Assembly (NCBI GenBank): GCA_000955785.1
Contig: JYOD01000008.1
Location: forward strand, 1-64,000
DNA from: Burkholderiaceae bacterium 16
GTDB lineage: Bacteria; Pseudomonadota; Gammaproteobacteria; Burkholderiales; Burkholderiaceae
Length of the DNA: 64,000 bases
Reading direction: 5' to 3'
The translations under genes and the position numbers were made by a program. Of this stretch, positions 8,128 through 16,405 are shown in pieces; the first letter of the stretch is position 1; each line of letters starts with the position of its first letter. The notes below the pieces were generated by a model. It made no database searches and was not told where the DNA came from. It saw only the letters and a program-made list of their open reading frames with translations.

Positions 8128-8829
8128 ATGCGCATCATCCAGCAGGCCCTGTACCTCGAGGTGGCGGAGCGCCTGCGCACCATGATCGACGAGCACGCGC
8201 TGATGCCCGGTGCCTGGATCGACGAAGCCAGCGTGGCCGAATCGATGGGAATCTCGCGCACTCCCATGCGCGAGGCGCTCAAGGTCCTCGCCGCTGAAGG
8301 CCTGGTGCGGCTGGAGCCACGCCGTGGCTGCTTCGTCAATGCGCTGTCCGAGCACGACCTCGACGAGATCTTCCCGCTGATGGCGCTGCTGGAAGGGCGC
8401 TGCGCCTATGAGGCCGCGCGTAACGCCACCGCTGCGGACCTGGATGCCCTGGAGAGCCTGCATGCCGATCTGGCGCGATATGCCCAGGGCGGCAATATCG
8501 ACGCCTATTACGAAACCAATTACCAGATCCACGAAGCGATCCAGCAACTCGCCGGCAATCGCTGGCTGTCGGGGCTGATCAGCGATTTGCGCAAGGTGCT
8601 GCGGTTGTCGCGCCACAAGAGCCTGAAGCTGCCGGGCCGCATCGGCGAATCCTGCGCCGAACATCTGTCGGTGTTCTCCGCGCTCAAGGCGCACGATCCG
8701 GAGGGCGCCGAAACCCTGATGAAGACACACTTGCTGCGCCAGCGCGCCGCGCTCAGGGCGCTGGACGCGGCAGAGTTGCAGGCGCCCGCGGCTACCGCCG
8801 CGGGCGCCGGTTCATCCATCCATCGATAG
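8128..8829 (+). CDS. matR: GntR-family (FCD) transcriptional regulator of the malonate operon
   Basis: This 233-residue protein has an N-terminal winged helix (SVAESMGISRTPMREALKVL, with the GntR signature RTPMREAL) and a C-terminal all-helical FCD effector domain. It opens a co-directional run: decarboxylase, receptor, hydratase-family protein and malonyl-CoA synthetase. This parallels matR of the rhizobial mat operon, where malonate relieves repression; the name is given by that analogy. A perfect palindrome at 8045-8060 is a likely operator. Only 10 bp separate the stop from the next start. Confidence 0.85.
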   Translation: MRIIQQALYLEVAERLRTMIDEHALMPGAWIDEASVAESMGISRTPMREALKVLAAEGLVRLEPRRGCFVNALSEHDLDEIFPLMALLEGRCAYEAARNATAADLDALESLHADLARYAQGGNIDAYYETNYQIHEAIQQLAGNRWLSGLISDLRKVLRLSRHKSLKLPGRIGESCAEHLSVFSALKAHDPEGAETLMKTHLLRQRAALRALDAAELQAPAATAAGAGSSIHR

Positions 8830-8839
8830 CAGGTACCCC

Positions 8840-10306
8840 ATGGATACCCTCAGCAACAGCGAACGGAAAGCCAGTGCTCCCGTCAGTGCTCCCCTCAGCG
8901 GCCCCGAGCCCTCGGGCGAAACCCTGCTGTCGCGCTTCGGCCGCTGGTGGGGCCGCAAGGGCGAGCGCGATGGCAACGCCAGGCCCGATTCCGGCATCGA
9001 TGCCAAGGCGGACGCCAGGCCCGTGACCTTGCCGGCCCGCGTGCTGCGCAGGCAGTGCGAGCAACTGCGCCTGTGCTTTGACGCGCGCCTGACCGACGGC
9101 GCCGCCAACACCGCCGCGCAGACCTGGCGCGCCGAGTACGAGGCGGCGGGGGACGATGCGCGCCAGGCCATGCTCGCCGTACTGGCGGAAGTCGCGGCCA
9201 ATGGCAGCACGGAAGCGGGCGAGGACGGTAAGGCCGGCAAGGCAGGCAATCCGGCCTCCGGCCTGCCGCAAGCCATGTCGAACGCGCGCATCCGTTTCTT
9301 CAAGCGCCTGGCCGCCTTGCACGGCCAGCAGGGCTCCAGCGTGTGCGGCTTGCATTTCCTGATCGGCTTGCGCGCGGACATGCTGCGCTGGCATAAGCGC
9401 GTGCCGGGCCTGCGCCCGCTCGATGACGATCTCGAAGCGCTGTTCTCCAACTGGTTCGACGTCGGCCTGCTCGAATTGCAGCCGATCACCTGGGACTCGC
9501 CGGCCTCGTTGCTGGAGAAGCTGATCCGCTACGAAGCCGTGCACGAGATCGCCTCCTGGGCGGATTTGCGCAACCGGCTCGATTCGGACCGGCGCTGCTA
9601 TGCCTTCTTCCATCCGCGCATGCCGCGCGAGCCGCTGATCTTTGTCGAGGTGGCCTTCGTGCCCGAGATGGCGGCAAACGTCCACGCGCTGCTGGACGAG
9701 GCCGCGCCGCTGGAAGACCTGCGCCGCGTGAAGTGGGCCATCTTCTATTCCATCTCCAATACGCAGGCGGGCTTGCGCGGCGTGAGCTTTGGCAATTTCC
9801 TGCTCAAGCGCGTGATCGAGGAATTGCAGCGCGAGTTTCCCAAGCTCAAGCAGTTCGCCACGCTGTCCCCCATTCCCGGCTTTGCCGACTGGCTGCGCAA
9901 GCGCGACGGCGAGTCGGTGGCCAAGGTGCTGGGAGACAAGCGCCTGGCGCGCTGGAGCGAGCGCCACGGCACCCCGCCCGCCGACGGTGCTGGCTGGCTG
10001 GCGGCGCTGCCGGCGGATTCCGAGGACGCACTGGTGCGCGACACAGCGCTGGCGCTGGCGGCGCATTACCTGGTGCGCGAGCGCCAGCAGGCGCTGCCGG
10101 CCGACCCTGTGGCGCGCTTCCACCTGGGCAATGGCGCCTGCGTGGAGCGCCTGAACTGGGCCGCCGACCTGTCGCGCAAGGGGCGCGCGCAGTCGTGCGG
10201 CATGATGGTGAACTACCTTTACGCGACCGAGGCGCTGGATGACAATCTGGTTCGCCTCGGCAACGGCAACCCGCGGGTCAGTCGCGCGGTGGGCAAGCTG
10301 TTGTGA
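8840..10306 (+). CDS. matA: Malonyl-CoA decarboxylase
   Basis: This 488-residue protein matches the malonyl-CoA decarboxylase family, converting malonyl-CoA to acetyl-CoA and CO2. The N-terminal part is helical (RIRFFKRLAALHGQQGSSV). The C-terminal catalytic part has FYSISNTQAGLRGVSFGNF, FATLSPIPGFADWL and CGMMVNYLYATEALDDN, which are family-typical and carry the conserved serine and tyrosine region. Upstream and downstream genes (regulator, receptor, malonyl-CoA synthetase) form a malonate utilisation operon, in which the synthetase makes malonyl-CoA and this enzyme decarboxylates it. Residues 1-50 are low complexity and probably disordered. Confidence 0.93.
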   Translation: MDTLSNSERKASAPVSAPLSGPEPSGETLLSRFGRWWGRKGERDGNARPDSGIDAKADARPVTLPARVLRRQCEQLRLCFDARLTDGAANTAAQTWRAEYEAAGDDARQAMLAVLAEVAANGSTEAGEDGKAGKAGNPASGLPQAMSNARIRFFKRLAALHGQQGSSVCGLHFLIGLRADMLRWHKRVPGLRPLDDDLEALFSNWFDVGLLELQPITWDSPASLLEKLIRYEAVHEIASWADLRNRLDSDRRCYAFFHPRMPREPLIFVEVAFVPEMAANVHALLDEAAPLEDLRRVKWAIFYSISNTQAGLRGVSFGNFLLKRVIEELQREFPKLKQFATLSPIPGFADWLRKRDGESVAKVLGDKRLARWSERHGTPPADGAGWLAALPADSEDALVRDTALALAAHYLVRERQQALPADPVARFHLGNGACVERLNWAADLSRKGRAQSCGMMVNYLYATEALDDNLVRLGNGNPRVSRAVGKLL

Positions 10307-10398
10307 CCCTCGCCAGGTCGTAAGCAGGGCCATTTTCACGGGCCAACCAGCAGTCCTTTATTTGACTTTCCGCAGCATAAGAGAGAGGAGATAGGTTC

Positions 10399-11385
10399 AT
10401 GAATCGTCGTCAGTTTCAACTGGCAGGGCTGGCTTGCGCGCTCGGCGCGGGTCTCGGCGCGGTTGCTCCCGCGGCGCAGGCCGACACCTGGCCGTCCAAG
10501 CCGATCACCGTGATCGTGCCGTTCCCCGCCGGCGGTGGCACCGATGCCTTCGCCCGTCCCCTTACCGCCCAGCTCTCCAAGCAGCTCGGCAAACAGTTCG
10601 TGATCGACAATCGCGGCGGCGCCGGCGGTACGGTGGGCGCCAGCATTGCATCCAAGGCCGCGCCGGATGGCTATACCGTGTTTATCGGCGGTGCCCATCA
10701 TGCCATTGCGCCGTCTTTCTACAAGAAGCTCGACTACGACATCGAGAAGGATTTCATCCCGGTCACGGTGATCGCACAGCCGCCGCAGGTCATCGTGGTG
10801 AACCCGACCAAGGTGCCGGCCAACACGCTGGGCGAACTGATTGCCTATGCCAATAAGAACCCCGGCAAGCTGAACTACGGATCGGCCGGCAACGGCTCCT
10901 CCCACCACCTGGCGGGCGAACTGTTCAAACTGCAGACCAAGACCTTCATCACGCATATTCCCTACAAGGGGGCGGGCCCGGCGCTGTCGGACCTGATCGC
11001 GGGCCAGGTCGATATGGTGTTCGACGGGCTCGGCTCCTCGGCCCAGCATATCCGCGCCGGGCGCATCAAGGCGCTGGCGGTGGCATCGACCAAGCGTTCG
11101 GCCGCCTTCCCCAATGTGCCGACCGCCGCCGAAGCCGGCGTGCCCAACTACGATGTCTCCACCTGGTACGCGATGTGGGTGCCCAAGGGCACGCCCAAGG
11201 ACATCGTCGACAAGCTCTACACCGAAGTGGAAAAGGCACTGAACACGCCGGAGATGAAGCAGATCTGGCTGGCCAACGGCTCCGATACGCCGGCTTACAC
11301 GCAAGAGCAGTTTGCCCAGTTCCAGCGCGCCGAGATCAAGCGCTGGGCGCAGGTGGTGCAGCAATCCGGCGCCAAGATCGACTGA
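10399..11385 (+). CDS. Bug-family receptor of the malonate operon
   Basis: This 328-residue periplasmic binding protein has a signal peptide ending at AQA before DTWPSKP, then TctC motifs IVPFPAGGGTDAFARPLTAQ, IDNRGGAGGTVG, APDGYTVFIGG, YGSAGNGSSHHLAGELF and HIPYKGAGPALSDL. A strong GAGAGAGGAG site precedes the ATG. Its place between malonyl-CoA decarboxylase and the hydratase-family gene suggests that it captures malonate, replacing the MatC carrier of rhizobial mat operons. The TctA/TctB membrane partners are not in the window and must be shared from elsewhere. Ligand is inferred. Confidence 0.9.
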   Translation: MNRRQFQLAGLACALGAGLGAVAPAAQADTWPSKPITVIVPFPAGGGTDAFARPLTAQLSKQLGKQFVIDNRGGAGGTVGASIASKAAPDGYTVFIGGAHHAIAPSFYKKLDYDIEKDFIPVTVIAQPPQVIVVNPTKVPANTLGELIAYANKNPGKLNYGSAGNGSSHHLAGELFKLQTKTFITHIPYKGAGPALSDLIAGQVDMVFDGLGSSAQHIRAGRIKALAVASTKRSAAFPNVPTAAEAGVPNYDVSTWYAMWVPKGTPKDIVDKLYTEVEKALNTPEMKQIWLANGSDTPAYTQEQFAQFQRAEIKRWAQVVQQSGAKID

Positions 11386-11428
11386 TGAGGAATCGACCAA
11401 TGCATCCTGGTGCGCGTGGAGCGCGGGC

Positions 11429-12211
11429 ATGAGCGGCACGGTGGAGTTCGCGCGTGACGGTGGCGTAGCCACCGTCACGCTGTCGCACGCGGGCAAGCTC
11501 AATGCGATCTCGGTGGCCATGTGGCGCGCGCTGGCGGAAGGCTTTGCGCAGTTGTCGGCCGATCCCTCGCTGCGCTGCGTGGTGATACGCGGCGCCGATG
11601 GCAACTTTGCCGCCGGCGCCGACATCGCCGAGTTTCCCGAGGAGCGGGGCGACGCCGCCGCGCTGCGCCGTTATCACGTGGAGGTGATTGCGCCGGCACT
11701 GGCCGCCATCGCCGGCTGCCTCCATCCCACGGTGGCGATGATCGAGGGGGTGTGCGTGGGCGGCGGGCTGGAGATCGCCTGCCATTGCGACCTGCGCATC
11801 GCCGCCGGCGACAGCCGCTTCGGCGTGCCGATCAACCGCCTCGGCTTTCCCATGGCCCCCGGCGAACTGACGGGGCTGCTGGCCCTGGCAGGCCGCGCGG
11901 TGACGCTGGAGATCCTGCTGGAGGGGCGCGTATTCGACGCCGCCGAGGCGCGGGACAAGGGGCTGCTGACGCGTGTGGTGCCGGCCACGGCGCTCGGCGA
12001 GGAAGTGGCCGCCACGGTGAAACGCATCGCCGCGGGTGCCCCGTTGGCTGCACGTATCAACAAGGAGAGCATCCGGCGTCTCGCGCCGGCCCCCGAGCCG
12101 CTGAGCGCGGCGGAGCTGGAGGCGCACTTCCGCTATGGCGGCAGCAGCGACCATGCCGAGGGCGTGGCCGCATTCCTGGCGCGCCGGCCGCCGCGCTTTA
12201 CCGGGCACTAG
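11429..12211 (+). CDS. Enoyl-CoA hydratase/isomerase family protein
   Basis: This 260-residue protein is a crotonase-fold enzyme. Oxyanion-hole elements are visible: GNFAAGADIAEF (near 60-72) and EGVCVGGGLEIACHCDLRIA (near 105-124), followed by FPMAPGELTGLLALAGRAVT. The reaction is uncertain: crotonases include hydratases, isomerases, decarboxylases and hydrolases. Being inside the malonate operon it may handle a malonyl- or methylmalonyl-type thioester. The start at 11429 gives the usual N-terminus; it lies 43 bp after the receptor gene. Confidence 0.88.
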   Translation: MSGTVEFARDGGVATVTLSHAGKLNAISVAMWRALAEGFAQLSADPSLRCVVIRGADGNFAAGADIAEFPEERGDAAALRRYHVEVIAPALAAIAGCLHPTVAMIEGVCVGGGLEIACHCDLRIAAGDSRFGVPINRLGFPMAPGELTGLLALAGRAVTLEILLEGRVFDAAEARDKGLLTRVVPATALGEEVAATVKRIAAGAPLAARINKESIRRLAPAPEPLSAAELEAHFRYGGSSDHAEGVAAFLARRPPRFTGH

Positions 12212-12286
12212 CAACGGGCCTATCATTGCCGGCTATTGATCGGGATGCCCATGCTATTGCCGATTCCGTTTTTTATCTTCCGCAAC

Positions 12287-13840
12287 ATGAACGCCAACCT
12301 GTTCGCCCTATTTGAATCCCGCTTTCCGGCGGATCGCAGTGCCTGCTGCATCGAGACCCACGACGGCCTCTACTACAGCTGGGACGACCTCGACCGCGCC
12401 ACCGCCAGGATGGCCAACCTGCTGACCGCGCTCAAGTTGCCCGAGGGCGCGCGCGTGGCGGTGCAGGTGGAGAAGTCGCCCGAGGCGCTGTTCCTGTACC
12501 TGGCCACGCTGCGCGCCGGCTACGTCTACCTGCCGCTCAATACCGCCTACCAGGAAGCCGAGATCGATTATTTCGTCGGCAACGCGGAGCCGGCGGCGGT
12601 GGTGTGCAGCAGCGCTAACTTCGGCTGGGTTTCCAAAGTGGCGTTCCGCCACGGCACGCAGTATGTGTTCACGCTGGACGACGACCGCTCGGGCTCGCTG
12701 CTGTCCCGCGCCGCCGCGCAGCCGGACAGCTTCGCCACCGTGGCGCGCGGCGCCGGCGATCTTGCCGCCATCCTGTACACGTCGGGCACCACCGGGCGCA
12801 GCAAGGGCGCCATGCTGAGCCACGGCAACCTCGCTTCCAATGCGAAGACGCTGCACGAATACTGGGGCTGGCGCAGCGACGACGTGCTGCTGCACATGCT
12901 GCCGATCTTCCACGTGCACGGCCTGTTCGTGGCTTCGCACGGCGCGCTGCTGGCCGGCGCCAAGATGATCTGGGCGCCCAGGCTCGACATGGCCCAGGTG
13001 CTGAAATTCCTGCCGCGCTCCACCGTGATGATGGGCGTGCCCACCTATTACGTGCGCATGCTGCAGGAGCCGCGCTTCGACGACGATACCTGCCGCCGCA
13101 TGCGGCTGTTCGTGTCCGGCTCGGCGCCGCTGCTGATGGAGACCTTCGACGCCTTCCGCGAGCGTACCGGGCACACCATCCTGGAGCGCTACGGCATGAG
13201 CGAGACCGTGATGCTGGTCTCCAACCCGTATGAGGCGGATGCCGGCGAGCGCATCGGCGGCACCGTCGGCAAGGCGCTGCCGGGCGTTTCCGTGCGCGTG
13301 GTGGATGGCGACGGCAAGGCTTGCGCGGCCGGCGAGATCGGCAACGTGGAGGTGCGCGGACCCAACGTGTTCCATGGCTACTGGCGTATGCCGGAAAAGA
13401 CGCAGGAAGAGTTCACCGAGGACGGCTGGTTCAAGACCGGCGACGTGGGCCGCTTTGGTGGCGCCATCGTCAGCCAGGCCGGCGAGCGCAAGGTGCCGGA
13501 CGACTACCTGACCATCGTCGGCCGCAGCAAGGACCTGATCATCTCCGGCGGCTACAACGTCTATCCGAAGGAGATTGAGAGCTTTATCGACGAGATGCCG
13601 GGCGTGGCGGAAAGCGCCGTGATCGGCGTGCCCCATGCCGACTTCGGTGAAGCGGTGGTCGCGGTGGTGGTCGGCAAGCCCGGCGCCGAGCTCGACGAGT
13701 CCATCCTGATCGGCTCGCTCAAGGGCCGCATCGCCAACTTCAAGGTGCCGAAGCGCGTGCACCTGGTCGATGAACTGCCGCGTAACACCATGGGTAAGGT
13801 GCAGAAGAACGTGCTGCGCCAGCAGTTCCCGGCGCTGTAA
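12287..13840 (+). CDS. matB: Malonyl-CoA synthetase
   Basis: This protein of about 517 residues is an acyl-adenylate-forming ligase. The AMP-binding P-loop YTSGTTGRSKGAMLS lies at 164-178, ERYGMSETVM forms the A5 motif, and GWFKTGDVG, GRSKDLIISGGYNVYPKEIE and the C-terminal lysine in LPRNTMGKVQKN complete the set. It fits MatB, which joins malonate, ATP and CoA to malonyl-CoA for the decarboxylase. The start at 12287 (MNANLFALFE) matches the family; an in-frame ATG at 12236 would add a hydrophobic 17-residue extension. It ends the operon before a strong hairpin. Confidence 0.9.
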   Translation: MNANLFALFESRFPADRSACCIETHDGLYYSWDDLDRATARMANLLTALKLPEGARVAVQVEKSPEALFLYLATLRAGYVYLPLNTAYQEAEIDYFVGNAEPAAVVCSSANFGWVSKVAFRHGTQYVFTLDDDRSGSLLSRAAAQPDSFATVARGAGDLAAILYTSGTTGRSKGAMLSHGNLASNAKTLHEYWGWRSDDVLLHMLPIFHVHGLFVASHGALLAGAKMIWAPRLDMAQVLKFLPRSTVMMGVPTYYVRMLQEPRFDDDTCRRMRLFVSGSAPLLMETFDAFRERTGHTILERYGMSETVMLVSNPYEADAGERIGGTVGKALPGVSVRVVDGDGKACAAGEIGNVEVRGPNVFHGYWRMPEKTQEEFTEDGWFKTGDVGRFGGAIVSQAGERKVPDDYLTIVGRSKDLIISGGYNVYPKEIESFIDEMPGVAESAVIGVPHADFGEAVVAVVVGKPGAELDESILIGSLKGRIANFKVPKRVHLVDELPRNTMGKVQKNVLRQQFPAL

Positions 13841-13844
13841 GCCT

Positions 13845-13874
13845 GCGAGGCGGCGGTCAGGGCCGCCGCCTCGC
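13845..13874. terminator. Strong hairpin between convergent matB and rcoM
   Basis: A perfect 12-bp stem (GCGAGGCGGCGG/CCGCCGCCTCGC) with a TCAGGG loop begins 5 bp after the matB stop and lies 20 bp beyond the rcoM stop. The genes converge, so it could serve both. It lacks a T-run on either side. Confidence 0.5.
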
Positions 13875-13893
13875 CGTCACGCCGGCCTGGCCA

Positions 13894-14700
13894 CTACGTC
13901 ACGCCGAGCCACTCCTTCAGTTGCGTCGCCTTCGACCGGCTCACCGGCACCAGCGTGTGTTCCGCATCGTCCATCACCAGCTGGATATGCTCTTCCGACC
14001 GGATCACTTCGATCGCGTGCGGAAGGCTGACGATATGGCTGCGGTGTACGCGCAAGTAGACGCTGTCATCCAGGCGGTGCTCAAGATCCGTCAGCGAGAG
14101 ATTGGACAGGAAGCGCTCGTCCTTGGTCACGATCGTCGTGTAGTGGCCATCGCCCTGGAACCGCACGATGTCCTTCAAGTCCACCAGGATCACGCGGTTC
14201 TTGCGGTACACGGGAATCTTGAATAGCCGCCGCGGCGACGGCACGTTGCCGCCCGCGCGCTGTTCATCCGGTTCCGTCGTGATATCCGTCACGTCGTAGA
14301 AAATCATGCAGGTGCCGCAGATACCGCCCGAGGCCGTCATCTTGGACACCTTGATCAGCAGGATCCGGTCGGGGATGTTGATCATCATGGCGAGCGGCGG
14401 AGGCGACTTCACCGGGCATCCGCTGGCGTCCTCCGCCTGAAGCAGGAAGCGCAGCTTCTCCCGGCTTTTCTCCGGGTGTAACTGCAACACATCGATCCCG
14501 ATCAGCTTGTCCTGGCTGACACCCAGCGACTGCTCGCTGGCGGGGCCCAGGATTTGCAGCGCAACATCGTTGAACGCGGTGACATGCCCCTGCGCATCGA
14601 GCCAGACGATGCCCGGATTGAACTGCTCCAGCTTGTGCTGGAACGTCTCCTGGCGACGCGCATCGGGCGTCGTCACGGTGAAGGGCGCATGGCGGTCCAT
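13894..14700 (-). CDS. rcoM: RcoM-type heme-PAS/LytTR carbon monoxide sensor
   Basis: This 268-residue protein has an N-terminal PAS domain (residues 20-140) and a C-terminal LytTR DNA-binding domain (160-265, with FQGDGHYTTIV and LRVHRSHIVSLP). The heme-ligand residues reported for Paraburkholderia RcoM (His74, Cys94, Met104) appear one position later as H75, C95 and M105, within LQLHPEKS, ASGCPVK and LAMMINI. RcoM senses CO at its heme and activates CO-oxidation genes. Here it is divergent from coxM with a 239-bp gap that holds tandem repeats. An AGGAGA site precedes the ATG. The assignment is well supported by residues and context. Confidence 0.92.
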   Translation of the reverse strand: MDRHAPFTVTTPDARRQETFQHKLEQFNPGIVWLDAQGHVTAFNDVALQILGPASEQSLGVSQDKLIGIDVLQLHPEKSREKLRFLLQAEDASGCPVKSPPPLAMMINIPDRILLIKVSKMTASGGICGTCMIFYDVTDITTEPDEQRAGGNVPSPRRLFKIPVYRKNRVILVDLKDIVRFQGDGHYTTIVTKDERFLSNLSLTDLEHRLDDSVYLRVHRSHIVSLPHAIEVIRSEEHIQLVMDDAEHTLVPVSRSKATQLKEWLGVT

Positions 14701-14745
14701 TCACATCTCCTGGTCATTCATGGGGCCCCTCGCGCGCCTGGCCCG

Positions 14746-14792
14746 GCATTTCTGTTGTGCATTTCTGTTGTATGTGCAACCTGCATTTCGTG
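14746..14792 (+). promoter_or_regulatory. Tandem repeats, likely RcoM operator
   Basis: GCATTTCTGTTGT occurs twice, perfectly and back to back, at 14746-14758 and 14759-14771. A shortened third copy, GCATTTCG, follows at 14783-14790. Each unit contains a TTNNNG element (14749, 14762 and 14787), the type of repeated motif I recall for RcoM binding sites. The array sits in the divergent rcoM-coxM region, nearer rcoM, where it could control both genes. Binding is inferred. Confidence 0.6.
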
Positions 14793-14939
14793 CAAGTTTC
14801 CGACGCCTGGCGCAGGCAAAACGGCCGTTCGGGAAATCAAATTGCTTTGCTGCGCTGCATTCTGAAATGCTGCAAGAAACACTGCGCGCCGGGGCATCGC
14901 TGGCCTGGACGGGAACTGGCGCATGACAAGGAGACCGAT

Positions 14940-15806
14940 GTGATACCTCGTCCGTTCGAATATCACGTGCCGAAGACGTTGCCGGAGGCGTTTGCCTTGC
15001 TCGGTGAGTACGGCGACGACGCCAAGCTCCTTGCCGGCGGCCACAGCCTGCTGCCCATGATGAAGCTGCGCTTCGCCGAGCCCGGCCACCTGATCGACCT
15101 GGGCAAACTGGTGGAACTCAAGGGCATTCGCGAGGACGGCAGCGAGATCCGCATCGGTGCCATGACGACCGAGAACGAGCTGATCTGGTCGGCCTTGTTG
15201 CAGGAAAAATGCCCTCTGCTGGTCGAGGGCGCGCGGCAGATCTCGGACCCGCAGGTGCGCTACCGGGGCACGCTCGGCGGCGACATCTCGCACGGCGATC
15301 CGGGCAACGATCATCCGGCGCTGATGATCGCGCTGGACGCCTCGTTCGTGCTCGCGGGCAAGCTTGCCGAACGCGTGGTGCCGGCCGACGGCTTCTTTCT
15401 CGGCACCTACATGACGCTGCTCGAAGCGGGCGAGATCTTGACCGAAATCCGCATCCCGGTGCCAGCCACGGGCAGCGGCCATTGCTACGCCAAGCTCAAG
15501 CGCAAATCCGGCGACTTCGCCACCGCCGCCACGGCGGTGATGCTGCGCATGCGCGGCGAGACCGTGGAGGACGTGCGCATCGCGCTGACCAATGTCGCGC
15601 CGACCGCCCTCAGGGCCAGCGACGCAGAGCAATACCTGCGCGGCAAGCCGCTCGACGATGCCGCCATTGCGGAGGCCGCACGGCTGGCGATGGCCATCTG
15701 CGACCCGGCCGAGGACCTGCGCGGCGACGTCGAATACAAGACGGCGATGGCGGGCGAGATGACGCAGCGCGCGCTGCGCGTCGCCTGTTCGCGCGCCGCG
15801 CACTGA
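14940..15806 (+). CDS. coxM: Aerobic CO dehydrogenase medium (FAD) subunit
   Basis: This 288-residue flavoprotein subunit carries electrons from the 2Fe-2S subunit to quinone. The FAD-binding motifs are AGGHS at 32-36 and TLGGD at 111-115, the same positions I know for Oligotropha CoxM. A GTG start is chosen because AAGGAG lies 6 bp upstream and the length matches CoxM exactly; an open frame continues back to 14757 without homology. It opens the coxMSLGDEF operon, downstream of the tandem RcoM-like repeats. Confidence 0.93.
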   Translation: MIPRPFEYHVPKTLPEAFALLGEYGDDAKLLAGGHSLLPMMKLRFAEPGHLIDLGKLVELKGIREDGSEIRIGAMTTENELIWSALLQEKCPLLVEGARQISDPQVRYRGTLGGDISHGDPGNDHPALMIALDASFVLAGKLAERVVPADGFFLGTYMTLLEAGEILTEIRIPVPATGSGHCYAKLKRKSGDFATAATAVMLRMRGETVEDVRIALTNVAPTALRASDAEQYLRGKPLDDAAIAEAARLAMAICDPAEDLRGDVEYKTAMAGEMTQRALRVACSRAAH

Positions 15807-15850
15807 ATTGCCGGTACGGTAAGCCGATTAGCAGGTTCCGGAGGCACGAC

Positions 15851-16369
15851 ATGAGCAAGAAGACGATGGTGTCGTTCAGGCTGAACGGCAAGGAGACGGA
15901 CGTGGTGGTCGAGCCGCGCGAGCTGCTGATCCACACGTTGCGGGAGCGGTGCCTGCATACCGGCCCGCACATCGGCTGCGAGACTTCGCATTGCGGCGCC
16001 TGCACGGTCGATATGAACGGCATGTCGGTCAAGGCCTGCACGGTGCTGACGGTGCAGGCGGAAGGCGCGGACCTGCTGACTGTGGAAGGCATGGCGCAAG
16101 GCGGCGAGCTGCACGCGCTGCAGGAGGCCTTCATGCAGGAGCACGCGCTGCAATGCGGCTTCTGCACGCCCGGCATGCTGATCCGCGCGCACCGGCTGCT
16201 GCAGGAGATCCCCGACCCGAGCGAGGAGGAGATCCGCTACTGGATGGCCGGCAACCTCTGCCGCTGCACGGGCTACCAGAACATCGTGAAAGCCGTGCAG
16301 TACGCCGCGCGCAAGCTGCGCGGCGAGGCGGTCCAGACCTCGCATCCGCTGATGGGCGAGACGCAGTGA
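15851..16369 (+). CDS. coxS: Aerobic CO dehydrogenase small (2x[2Fe-2S]) subunit
   Basis: This 172-residue iron-sulfur subunit has a plant-ferredoxin-like cluster (C43, C48, C51, C63) and a second helical-domain cluster (C102, C105, C137, C139 in CGFCTPG and LCRCTGYQN). It passes electrons from the molybdenum site in CoxL to FAD in CoxM. It starts 44 bp after coxM and precedes coxL by 36 bp, the standard M-S-L order. The C-terminal tail after residue 155 is slightly longer than needed for the fold. Confidence 0.95.
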   Translation: MSKKTMVSFRLNGKETDVVVEPRELLIHTLRERCLHTGPHIGCETSHCGACTVDMNGMSVKACTVLTVQAEGADLLTVEGMAQGGELHALQEAFMQEHALQCGFCTPGMLIRAHRLLQEIPDPSEEEIRYWMAGNLCRCTGYQNIVKAVQYAARKLRGEAVQTSHPLMGETQ

Positions 16370-16405
16370 TCCCGCAGTCATCCAACATCGACGCAACGGA
16401 GAAGC

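Noticed and set aside
14757..14939. Longer CoxM starting upstream at 14757
   Set aside because: The extension is cysteine-rich without homology and would read through the operator repeats; the GTG at 14940 has a good ribosome site and the expected CoxM length.
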